This document shows, piece by piece, positions 24,101 through 32,853 of a stretch of 64,000 nt of DNA (its first letter is position 1; the number at the start of each line of letters is the position of its first letter). The stretch spans positions 1,178,001-1,242,000 of the forward strand of contig JAEHOE010000007.1 of assembly GCA_016858145.1 (NCBI GenBank). Direction: 5' to 3'. Below the pieces are notes generated by a model. It had not been told where the DNA came from. It worked only from the letters and a program-made list of their open reading frames with translations, and did not search any database. Position numbers and translations under genes: made by a program. This DNA comes from Edaphochlamys debaryana. Lineage: Eukaryota > Chlorophyta > Chlorophyceae > Chlamydomonadales.

Positions 24101-24674
24101 GCAACTCGGGCCGCATCAGGGTGCGTGACACACTGCCCTGGACCCCGATCGTCTTAGCGCCGTGGGGCCCGACTTGGGCCCCGCAGAACCCAGGAGGGGC
24201 CCGTTATGTCGTACCTGCATCACCCGCACTTGTGGGCTGGCCGCGTCGATGGCGGAGGCTAGCGCGTCACGCACCGCCCGGGCTGCCTCCTCGTCATCGT
24301 CTGGGGGTAAAAGGGAGGGCCAGGTGCCACACGCCGTGCGGACTGACTGTGTGGCTGGGAGAAAAGGTTTCGAAGGGGCTGATGCGTTTCAAGGTGGGAA
24401 GCGGGCAGTTTGGGGGGGGAGGCACGGGCCTCGGGGGCACGAGGCCCGCGACCCGCCCGGGGGACCGGCGCCACGCGAAGAAGCCCTGGACAGGGTCGCT
24501 CTTCTTCGGGGGGCTTCCTCCCGTAAAATTGGAGGCACCAAGAGCTGTACCAACGTTGATGGTGCCCCTGTGGTCTCACGCACCGGCGTTGCGCGGCGTC
24601 TCCGCAGGCGAGGCTGCCATGCCGTTGGCCGCCTCGCCCGGCAGGGGCTTCGGCCCCGGCTCCTCTTCAGCCAT
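12060..24674 (-). CDS. Giant ARM-TIR-SAM protein, SARM1-like domain set, 18 exons, ~2,854 aa
   Basis: Predicted cytosolic TIR protein. Exons 5'-3': 24674-24584, 24300-24215, 23753-23598, 23387-23340, 23182-23076, 22819-22423, 22294-22212, 22014-21938, 21759-21677, 21513-21427, 21290-21219, 20867-20825, 20624-19412, 19092-18998, 18609-18447, 18263-12716, 12550-12481, 12205-12060. Residues ~60-490 are armadillo-type helical repeats (AALQLLTSLLAFN; ISNHPGLLAAGAAL; ALARLSANEDNKAVL). TIR is ~843-950: HIMISYEW, TWMDVEKMSGS (BB-loop region), CRAEAEYAF, RIIPVMMERGYR, PTGWLGILIGAKLY. E913 or E915 lies where SARM1 and plant TIR NADases keep the catalytic Glu. Residues ~950-2783, one 5.5-kb exon, are disordered Gly/Ala/Ser/Pro with His-rich and acidic patches. 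C-terminal SAM, 2784-2854 (VRDWLVRIGHGDLADNF...GITG...LEELHRLFD). SARM1 is ARM-SAM-SAM-TIR; here the order is ARM-TIR-SAM. NADase activity is inferred. The fourth intron is GC-AG. Confidence 0.85.
12243..12322. repeat. 13-bp minisatellite in the intron before the last SAM exon
   Basis: ACGTGGGGTGAGA-like units recur at 12243, 12256, 12269, 12282, 12295 and 12308, i.e. six copies at exactly 13-bp spacing. It lies inside the last intron (12206-12480) of the ARM-TIR-SAM gene. Confidence 0.7.
21071..21230. repeat. 50-bp tandem repeat spanning an exon 3' edge and its donor
   Basis: A 50-bp unit repeats perfectly at 21071, 21121 and 21171 with a partial fourth copy from 21221. On the minus strand each unit contains the last coding bases of ARM exon 11 (reading EALWNL) followed by donor GTGCGTCT and a G-rich tract. 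The transcript therefore offers several near-identical donors; 50 is not a multiple of 3, so only the first (exon end 21219) keeps frame with exon 12. Confidence 0.85.
22951..23052. repeat. (CCCCAG)17 microsatellite in an ARM-TIR-SAM intron
   Basis: Seventeen uninterrupted CCCCAG units fill most of the intron between exons 5 and 6 of the ARM-TIR-SAM gene. On the transcribed strand this is (CTGGGG)n, so it does not create extra AG acceptors for that gene. Confidence 0.9.
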
Positions 24675-25046
24675 ACGAGGCGCCTAAGGACGTCCTCTTA
24701 TCTCAAGGGGAAAGGCTTCTAGAATGTTTCTGAGCCTGGCCTGCCCTGGTATTAGGCCAGGCGCTGCAAGCCATGACTGACTGTACGGGTCGCTGTATGT
24801 GTGGGTCTGCTGAACAGAAGCCTGCAAAGCAAAGGAGCCAGCGCGGTGCGGCATCTGATGCATGAGCCCGGGTTCTGTCCGTCCACTCCGTTACGCATTT
24901 CGGCTAATACCGTGCCAGATCACGACTGTATCCTCGTTTAAGACGTTTGTAAGCTTATCCAACGCACAGTGAGGCGGTCCACTTAGGGGCCATCCGAGCG
25001 TTCCGAGCATCCAGCCTAAGAGGCCGCTCCACCCGCGCCCATACCC
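24675..25046. promoter_or_regulatory. Divergent promoter, ARM-TIR-SAM / DUF815 ATPase genes
   Basis: Only 372 bp separate the two start codons, so both core promoters and 5' UTRs must lie here. At 24717-24724 there is TTCTAGAA, an inverted heat-shock-element unit, followed by TGTTTC one base out of ideal spacing, ~45 bp from the ARM-TIR-SAM start. No TATA box is obvious. The heat-shock reading is weak. Confidence 0.4.
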
Positions 25047-28000
25047 ATGCGGCAAGCCGTAGTCTTGAGGGGTCGATCGGCCCCCTGCACGTTGCCACAC
25101 GCGTCGAGGAGCGCGCGATGGACTTGCCCGCTGCGCGCGCATGGCCCCACGCGGCAGCGCCTTTCGGTCAAGGCTATTGGCTTTGACTTTGGGGACGGGG
25201 AGAGCAGCTCGAGAGGTGGGAGGGGTGGGGAGTGGGGCCGGTTCGCCCCGAATGCGGTGGCGCCCAGCTGAGGGGGGCACGTGGCGGCAGTCTCGACACG
25301 CACCACTCCCTCCCCACACGCACCGACAGCAGTGAGGGGCTGTCGCTATGGGAGTTACAGCATTTCTGAGCCGGCATTCACAAGTCCCCTTCTGACCCAG
25401 CTTCCTTGTTCCTAAGGGCGTTTCGTCCCCTCCTGCACCCCCTTCACCCCAGCCTCCTCCCTGACCCCCCTTGACCCGTCCCCGTCCTTGATTGCCCTTG
25501 CCCCCTCGACCACAACCCACACTCCACGGCCTCCAGCCCCCAACCTTCTCCTACCATCCCTTCTCTCTCCCCCTGTTTATCCCCCCCGCCCCCCGCCGCT
25601 CTACCTCTCCATTCGCTCTCAATTGCGCCGAATCCCCCCCACCCCACCCGCACCCCCAGCGGCCCCCGCCAAGCGCTCCACGCAGGTCAAGGCCGTGGGT
25701 ACCCTGGCGGCCTCGCTGCTGGTGTTCGGGGGCGTAATGAAGGGGTCGGTGGGGGAGGCCTTCCTGGGGGCACTGGCGGCAACGCAGAAGTACCAGGTGG
25801 GGGGGAGGGGAATGGCGGGGAGGGGGGGAAGGGGACTGAGACGGAGAGGAGGTGGGGAGGTACGGGAGGGGGATGTGGCACACCTGTGGTGTCACACGGG
25901 GCGGGACGGTGGGGGAGAGGCGACGACGGAGGGTTGACGGAGGGACACACGCAGAGTCGGGGTGTGGCGGGGCCTGCAGGATGGTGCTAATGAAGGGAGA
26001 GGAAGGGGCGGCCTTGGAGGAAGGGATGACTGACCTGCGGGATTATCCACTCCCCCTGCGTGGCATTCAACTGAGGAGGGGCGACCATTCGCGGTGCTGC
26101 TCCTCAAAAACAAGAGGGCGCAGTGGACCCGTGTGCATGGATGCGGAGCGGGCCGGCGAGGCGCCGTCTTGGGCTCTCTGTGGGCTGGGGTCATGCTTGA
26201 CTCATCCCTTGCCTTGACTCCACCCTTCCTGCCCGCCCCAGGCCGCCGGCAAGGAGGTCCTGGCCGCGTACGGCAGGTTCTACAGCCTGCTGCTGACGGC
26301 GGGGTACGACAGCTGGCAGGACTACCTGTTGGACCAGGTGGGCGGCGGCCAGGCGGTTGGCTGGGTGGTTGGGATGGCGGGACACGATGTTCGGTTGGTG
26401 GTTGAGGGCAGGCGGCGCCCAGCCCCCACCCCTCCAACCTGCCACCCCTCCATCCCGTCACGCTCCTTTGAAGCGCCTCATGACCCTCTCAGCCTGAGCT
26501 TAACAATCCACACCTCCGCTGAAGGTCAAAACCCCTTCTCCCTCTCACCCCTCACCCCTCACCCATCCCGCTCTCCTCTCCCCCTCCCCCAGATCCTGCT
26601 GGGGCGGGACAACGCCTTCGCCCGCGCCGCGGCGCAGGGCACGCTGGAGGGCGGCGCGCCCGTGCTGCGTGCTGTGGCGTACGACCTGGACGTACTGCAG
26701 GAGCTGTCGCTGGGGCTGGGGCAGGTGGGCGGTTGCGGACCGCAGGGGAAATGCTGCGGACGACGGGGCCGCCTCAGGGGCCTGGGCCGGGTGTCACTAC
26801 TCCTGAGAGGACGCTGCCGGGGCGGTGTGGCGCTGTGGCACGGTGTGGATGACGTGGCGGGGCGTGGCATAGTGTCGCCGTTTATGGCTGCGTTGTGCCC
26901 GGTCGTTACCTGCGCTCCTCGCACGCTCCATCCTCCCCCTTTCCCTCATCTTCCCTCCCCCGCACCCCCCATACCCCCGCACCCCCCATACCCCCACACC
27001 CCCCATACCCCCGCACCCCCCATACCCCCGCACCCCCCATACCCCCGCACCCCCCAGGTGGCGGAGCTGGTCTCTGACACGGTCCCCAGCGCGGGGCCCT
27101 ACTGGACGGAGGCGGGTGCGTACGTGGGGAGCTTGGGGCCGGGGGGCGAGGGAGCAGGGGACCACGGCGATAGGGCCAAAGCTAGGGCCTCTGGACGGAC
27201 GGCCCCGGTACGGTATGGTACGGTACGGTATGGAAGACTGCGTGATCCCGCTCCGCCCCATCGACCTCGCCCCCCGCCCCAAGTTGGAGCTAGGGCTAGG
27301 GGCAGGGGCAGGGCGGCGCGGGGCGGGGCTGAGGGAGGGAGGCGGGGCTGGGTACTGACCTCGCCGGCCCCCCAAACCTCCTGCTCGCGGCCATCACTGG
27401 CCCCACAACCTCCCTCCACACACCCCGCCTCCTCTGCTGGCACCCCAACCTCTGCCCTGGGCCCCCCCCCTCCCTCCGCGCCCCCAGCCTCCTCCGTGTC
27501 CATCAAGGCGCGCCCCGGCAGCGTCAAGGCGCTGGGGGCGGGCGCGGGCGGGCCCCTGCCCACCGTCACACCCATCGACCCGGCGCAGGTGGGGGGGCCC
27601 GAAGGTCTAGGGTTTGGGGGTATTGATGATCGACAACCCACCCACCCCCATATACCGGTCTGTCGGCCCCGTGTGGAGCGGCCCACGGGCCCCCGCTCCA
27701 AACCCCCCCTTCAACTTTGCTCCCTCTGCGCCCCCCCATCCCACCCTGCACTCCCCCCGCCGCAGCGCTCCCAGTGCATCCACTCATACCCTTACTGCAC
27801 CGCACTCAGCTCTGCTGCTTACCCCCGGGTGCCACCAAGCACACACTACTGACCCCCCAGCATTGCCCCTGCTGCTGCCCGCGTCACGTCCCCGCCGCAG
27901 CGCTCCCAGTACATCCGCTCTCCGCCCTCGGATGCTGAGCTGGCGGCGTGGCGGGCTGCCATCAGCAACAAGGAGGTGGGGCCGGGCCGAGGGGGGCGGG

Positions 28001-29922
28001 GTGGGGAAGGGAGATGGGGTCCAACGGGTTGTTCGATTCTGCGCAGGGGTGGAGTTGAGAGCGGTGGGAGGGGGAGTGGCATGGGGACAGGGGGTGCCTG
28101 TCAGTGGGGCTCTCCTGCCTCCACCCATCACCCCACCCCCCGCACAGCCAACAAAACTGCCTACAAACCGACCAACCAAACCGCCGCAGGCCTGGAGCGA
28201 GGCGGTGCCCCTGCTGACCACCTACTACCACCTCCACGGCTTTGGCATTACCAGCCGCAACCCCACGCTGCGGTGCGTGCGGAGGAATGGGGTTTTGGGG
28301 TACACGGCACAGCACGCAGCACTGAAGGGTCGCAACAGAAGGGCGGTTCTGCGATCAACGAGCTGCCCACCAGTACCCCCGTGTCCCACCCGCAGCTGGG
28401 TCAAGGGCGCGTTCGAGGCGGGCGCGGACGGCCCCAACACCCACCCACCGTCCACGTGCCATACACACCAGCCCCGTCCAACACCCCCCTCCGCCCCCAC
28501 TGTCACCCCGCCACCCCACCCGCAGCTGGGTCAAGGGCGCGTTCGAGGAGGGCGCGGACGGCTCCAACCCGGCCTCGCCCCTGCCGCCGCTGCCCGCGCT
28601 CGACTCCGTGCGGGCCGCCCTGGAGGCCAACACGCTGGCGCACTGCGCGGGGCGGCCGGCGGAGCACGCGCTGGTGGCGGGGCCCAGCGGCAGCGGCAAG
28701 AGCGCGCTGCTGTGGGACTACACGCTCGCCGCGGGTGCGTGTGGGGAGGAGGAGGAAAGGCGGGAAGGGGATGATCGGGTTGGGAAGGAGCTCGGGGGGC
28801 GGGAAGGGCGGGGTACCGTGTGAGGGCAAGGGCTGGTAGAGGCCCTGCACCTGTCAGGATCCCCGCACTTACCTCCCCTGCCCCCCCCCCTCAGGCCGCG
28901 ACAAGGGCCTGCGCCTGGTGGACGTGGGCTCCGAGGGCCCCGCCGCCGTGCTGGAGGCGGCCCGCGGCTGCGGGCGCTACCCCCGGCTGCGCTTCGTCAT
29001 CGTGGCGGACCACGTGGACTGCCCCGTGCGGGGGGCGGCGGCGGCGGACCTGTCCGCGGGGCTGGGGCGCTGCGGGCCGTCGGGCTGGCCCGAGAACACG
29101 CTGCTGGTGGGGAGAGGGGGAGGGAGGGAGGGAGGGAGGGAGGGAGGGGGGGAGGGGGGGCAGGTACAGAGGGGGGAACGTGGGCTGGAGCAAGGGACAG
29201 GATGCGGGAACCCGAACAGCGGTTGCACAGCCTTAATTGCTGGGCTCAAGGGTGTGTGAAGGGCTGCTCGCATGAGCCTGGGAGTCTCAGGCGCGGTGAT
29301 TAGCCGGCCGGCCATAGATACGGAACCGAAAGCCAAGGGTGTGTGTGTTGGCAGAGGTCAGCTGAGTTGGAGTAGTGGAGCACATGATTCGGGGTTATTG
29401 GTTATGCGGGGCGGGCAGGCAGGCGGGCCGAAGGGCTGACGAGCGAGGCTGACACAGCTTGTCTCGTACCGGCACGGCCGGCCCCCGCCTCTGCAGTACA
29501 TGGCGGCCTCCAGTTCGTCCACACTGTCGTACGACGCCGTGACGAGCAAGTTCGGGCTCATCCTGACCACCAAGGAGCTGACGGAGGAGCAGTACGGCGA
29601 GACGCTGCGCAAGGCGAGTGGGGGTGCGCACGGGGCCGGGTTCGCAATAGCTTGACCCCAGCTTCTCGGTTCTTGTGCCCCTCGCCCCCTACACGCAGCC
29701 CCGGCCCCCACCCGCTCTCTCAACCCATACCCACGCCCCAAACCCCACCCGGCCCGCTGCGCCCCGCCCCCCCAGATCGCCGCCACCGCCGCCGGCTCCG
29801 AGGCGGCTGCGGCGCTGAGCGACGAAGACCTGGCGTACGCCGTGGAGTGGGCGCGCAAGCAGGGCGGGGGGCTGAGCGTGCGGGCGGCCTCGCAGTACGT
29901 GCGGAGGGCGAGGCAGGGGTGA
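25047..29922 (+). CDS. DUF815-type P-loop ATPase, probably plastid-targeted, 12 exons, ~511 aa
   Basis: AAA+-like P-loop NTPase related to the bacterial DUF815 family; substrate unknown. Exons: 25047-25215, 25660-25796, 26242-26337, 26593-26724, 27058-27115, 27488-27588, 27901-27975, 28190-28272, 28526-28734, 28895-29106, 29497-29613, 29776-29922; every junction keeps frame. The N-terminus (MRQAVVLRGRSAPCTLPHAS, then RLSVKAIGFDFGD) looks like an algal chloroplast transit peptide. Walker A is GPSGSGKS (336-343). RFVIVADHVD (~386-395) matches the DUF815 Walker-B position, WPENTLLYMAAS the sensor strand, and SDEDLAYAVEWARKQGGGLS the C-terminal lid. The last-but-one intron has a GC donor (AAG/GCGAGT), and two 3' splice sites are duplicated upstream (27766, 28396). 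DUF815 call good; exon 1 less certain because it rests on splicing and transit-peptide character. Confidence 0.8.
26961..27057. repeat. 17-bp minisatellite abutting a 3' splice site
   Basis: CCCCGCACCCCCCATAC-like units place ATA at 26971, 26988, 27005, 27022 and 27039, exactly 17 bp apart. The array ends directly at the acceptor of exon 5 (27058) of the DUF815 gene and supplies its pyrimidine-rich tract. Confidence 0.8.
27755..27921 (+). repeat. Duplicated 3' splice site and exon start, DUF815 gene exon 7
   Basis: CCGCCGCAG followed by CGCTCCCAGT occurs at the real exon start (27901, reading RSQYIRSPPSD) and 135 bp upstream (exon-like start 27766, reading RSQCIHSYPY). Using the upstream acceptor without a further splice reaches a stop at 27850-27852, so it looks like a decoy. 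Confidence 0.75.
28382..28562 (+). repeat. Duplicated 3' splice site and exon start, DUF815 gene exon 9
   Basis: About 50 bp covering the acceptor and the first ~14 codons (WVKGAFEEGADG) occur twice, with exon starts at 28396 and 28526, 130 bp apart and with very few differences. 130 is not a multiple of 3, and the upstream copy has no good donor, so the downstream copy was used in the model. Confidence 0.8.
29107..29162 (+). repeat. G-rich (GGGA)n tract at a 5' splice site
   Basis: The first ~55 bases of DUF815 intron 10 are almost only G with single A spacers (GGGA units). The tract begins at the donor GTGGGG and has the run pattern for RNA G-quadruplex formation. Confidence 0.7.
29254..29335 (+). 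repeat. Dispersed intronic repeat, copy 1
   Basis: About 80 bp here resemble 52494-52575 at roughly 80% by eye, in the same orientation (shared GTGTGAAGGGCTGCTCGCAT and GATACGGAACCGA). Both copies are in introns, this one in intron 10 of the DUF815 gene. Probably members of a dispersed repeat family. Confidence 0.65.
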
Positions 29923-30853
29923 GGCAGGGGTGAGGCAGGGTGGGACGAGCGCTGGGACCCTAGCCCCTGGCCCCTGGCAAGCGCGGAGCAGCGATGGCAC
30001 GGGGGGGAGGGCAAGAGGGCGCAGCCAGCCGGACGGGCCTCTCGCACCTTGGTTTGAATCGTGGATCTTGTGAGATCCAGCTGGGATGTCAAGGCTTTTA
30101 TCGGACCGGACCCGGGCCCGAGACTCGAGATGTCGAGAGGGCCTGTGAGGGCGTTGATGCCTTAGTCAGAGCACCTGGTGTTGGTTTGCGAGGCATGGTT
30201 GTGGGGTGCACTCGTACACAGGTCTCGATGCTTGGGTGTGTTGGCAGAGCAGGCAATGCGGGCTGGGCCCAATGGCGAGCACCAGCGGCGAGCGTCGAAG
30301 GGGCACGAGGGGGCCGATGCGTGGGCCGTGAGGGCTGTGAGGGCTCGCCTGCGGGGCTGGGCTGTGCGTACAGTGCGCCCGGCTGGGCGGTGGTCAGGGA
30401 GACGCGGTTAGCCTTGGTTTGTGCGCGAGGTGCGTTGCAGGGTCGGTTGCTGCGGGCGGGCTGCTGCCCTAACAGCCAACCGCCGCCTCCCCCCGCTGTC
30501 ACTAGTCTCATCATGCTGTGAGGCACGCGCTCAGCCAGCCTTTGACCCGGCGTCCTGGCGCCAGGATGCCGGGTCAAAGCCTCTCTGAAGTACCGAAGCC
30601 CCATCCGGCGTCCTGACGCCACCCCCGGGAGATGCAGGGACACGGTATGGGCGGGGCGGGCGGGGCAGGCTGCTAAGGGCAGTCATAGGGGCAACACAAG
30701 AGGGGGAGGGGATCCTGCAGGCGCCCAACGGAAGGGCGAGGGGGAAGAGCGTGTGTGTGTTTGGCCGCCGCGTCCAACCCGCAAGACACCATCTGGGTCG
30801 CGGCCTTGACGCTACACACAGCTCACACGCACACGAATTTGCCACCGTGAGAA
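29923..30853 (+). other. DUF815 3' flank and DUF3082-gene promoter
   Basis: Tail-to-head spacer of two plus-strand genes. It begins with short direct repeats (GTGAGGCAGG) just after the stop codon and shows no exon-like frame. I find no TGTAA for the upstream gene. The distinctive element is the 38-bp palindrome at 30541-30578, with a related half-site near 30605-30622, about 240-310 bp upstream of the next start codon. Confidence 0.5.
30541..30578. repeat. 38-bp near-perfect palindrome
   Basis: TTTGACCCGGCGTCCTGGCG pairs with the following 18 bases (CCAGGATGCCGGGTCAAA) with a single mismatched pair and no loop. A partial repeat of the centre, CCGGCGTCCTGACGCC, follows about 27 bp downstream. 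It is in the presumed promoter of the DUF3082-like gene. Confidence 0.85.
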
Positions 30854-32853
30854 ATGCAGGCCCTCGCGCCGACTGCGTCCACATCAGGGCGATGCCTCGC
30901 GCAGCCCGTTAGGCCCCTCTGCCACCGCTTTCGGTCAATTCGAGCGACGACTAGGCTTACTGGGCTGCGGTTATGTGCGTCAAAGCTGGACCGCTGCGGT
31001 CCGCCGGCGACCGAGCGCAACGAGCGCGTGGAGCACGCTGGCGCCTGGGACCTAGCTGCGCTGGCCGCTCTAGCCACGTTTGCGTGGCCAGCTGACATGG
31101 CGTGGGCCGAGGAGAGCGTCGTCGTGTACAAAGCAGCAGGTGGCGACGAGTTCTTCAAGAACGCCGCGGGTATCGCCTACATCCTGCTAGTCGCGGTCTT
31201 CTTGTTCAGGCTCTTCCGCCGGCGAGCGGCAAAGGCCAGGTCGCAGGTTTGTGCGGGGCGGATGGGACATGGGATTGTCGTTGGCTGTGCAGCTGGGGCA
31301 CCATCAACGACGAGGGCGTGACAATCGACCGCTGGGCCCACGGTGCAGAAAATTGCGGCCCAGGAGAGCACGGGGCCGACCGTCTTTGACACGCTGCGCG
31401 AGAAGATTGGGGCCAACAAGCCCTCCAAGGCGACCCCCCTCAACGCCTTCATGTGAGCCCCTGCTGCTTGGCCGCGGGGTACTCTACTCGAGCACGTGTT
31501 GGTTCCAAAGGCCTGTCCTGGGTCCCAGCCCGAAAGCCAGGCAGGGGCCCTGCTTTCGGGAGCCCAGCAAGGAAGGGTTGCTCCCAAAACCTGGGCCGAA
31601 TGCTGGCGGGGCCTGTGCCCACCCTGACCGTCCCCTTTCCACCACCCTTAACACTCTCCATGACCGCCTGACTCCTCACTTCCACCGCCCCACGCAGCGG
31701 CTCCGGTCAAGCCCTGGTGCTGGCGTACGGGCTGTGGCTCTTCAGCTCCCACCTGCAGGGCATCGTGGACGCCCAGTCGCTGCCCGAGGCCTACACGGTG
31801 AGGGCCGCACCCGGCGCCAGCGGCCGGAGCGAGTGTGAAGCAAAGCGCAATGCTGCGCAGTGCACGGGGCGCCGGAGCGGCCAGGGACTTGGCACCCCGC
31901 CACGGACTGCGACTGCTGCGAGCCTGTGACTGGCTCCAGGCCATGGCCCTCTTTCGTGTGGCCCGGGGAATGTGGTTGACCGGGTCATGCGGTTCAGGCT
32001 TTGGGGCCTCATACGAGGAAGGAGCCGGGGCGTCTCGGGGTACGGGTTTGCGCACCCGCGCACCCTAACCTCTGCCCACCTTGTGGCTCCCTCCCGCAAC
32101 CCACCCTGCCCTGCCCTGCCCGGCCCGGCCCTGCTCCTCCTCCGCCTCCCCAGGCCCGCAACGTCACCGTAACGGTGCGCACCATCCTGCTGGGCCTCTG
32201 CTACCTGGCCACATTCATCTTCGCGGCCAACGGAGTGGGGCTGGCGGGTGCGTGGCTGGGGGCTGGTGCCTGGGTGACTCTGCGGACCATACGGCTGCGG
32301 GGGCCAACCCCGGGGTGCAGCTGGGCCGTAAGGTGGACCGTCCACGGGACACCCTCCCGGCCTCGGGCGGAAGGCTGGCAGGAGAGGGTGGGCAGGTCAC
32401 GGGACGCATCACACACGCATGCCCCAGGGTGGCCGCCCTTTCTACGCACGGCCGTGGGCGGAAGCCTGAGGGGACCGGCGCTGGCCCGCCTCCTCCTCCG
32501 GCCGGTCCCTGACCGCCTCCTCCCCGGTCCCCGCCAACAAACCCCAACCCCACACTCCTTCCTCCGCAGGCCTGTCCTTGCAGCTGCTCTTCTGGCCCGA
32601 GTCCCTGGCCGACGACGAGCCGGAGCAGCCCGACCCCTCCACGCGGGGGCCGCAGCTGCCCGCCGTACGCATCACGTCCAGGCCGGGGGACATCCGCGCG
32701 GCCTTCACGGTGGCGGAGCAGCTGGGCAGGCAGGAGGCGGCCAAGTCCCTGGCCAGCGCGGATGGAGCGGGGGCTGGGGCTGGGGCGGGGGCTGGGGCGG
32801 GGGTGGATGGTGGGTCGAGCGGGAGCGGCAGTGGGGGCTCGGCGTCGCCGTGA
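30854..32853 (+). CDS. DUF3082-like plastid membrane protein, 5 exons, ~324 aa
   Basis: Exons 30854-31246, 31349-31452, 31698-31797, 32154-32247 and 32570-32853 join in frame. The first ~60 residues (MQALAPTASTSGRCLAQPVR..., Arg/Ser-rich, almost no acids) are a chloroplast transit peptide. A hydrophobic stretch (~LAALAALATFAWPADMAWA) ends in Ala-x-Ala before EE, resembling a thylakoid processing site. Then come a membrane helix (GIAYILLVAVFLFRLF) with a basic RRRAAKAR flank, a helix GQALVLAYGLWLFSSHL, and the pair VRTILLGLCYLATFIF / NGVGLAGLSLQLLFW. That last pair is the pattern of cyanobacterial and plastid DUF3082 proteins (inferred from memory of the family). The Gly/Ser/Ala tail is low complexity. 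Biochemical role unknown; likely thylakoid or envelope. Confidence 0.78.

Noticed and set aside
325..24674. A functional immune island formed by the F-box and TIR genes
   Set aside because: Same-strand adjacency in a eukaryote is weak evidence, a third unrelated-looking gene lies between them, and no shared domain or regulatory motif was seen.
26329..27852. 507-codon plus-strand frame across several DUF815 introns
   Set aside because: Reads through at least four well-formed introns, out of frame with conserved exons.
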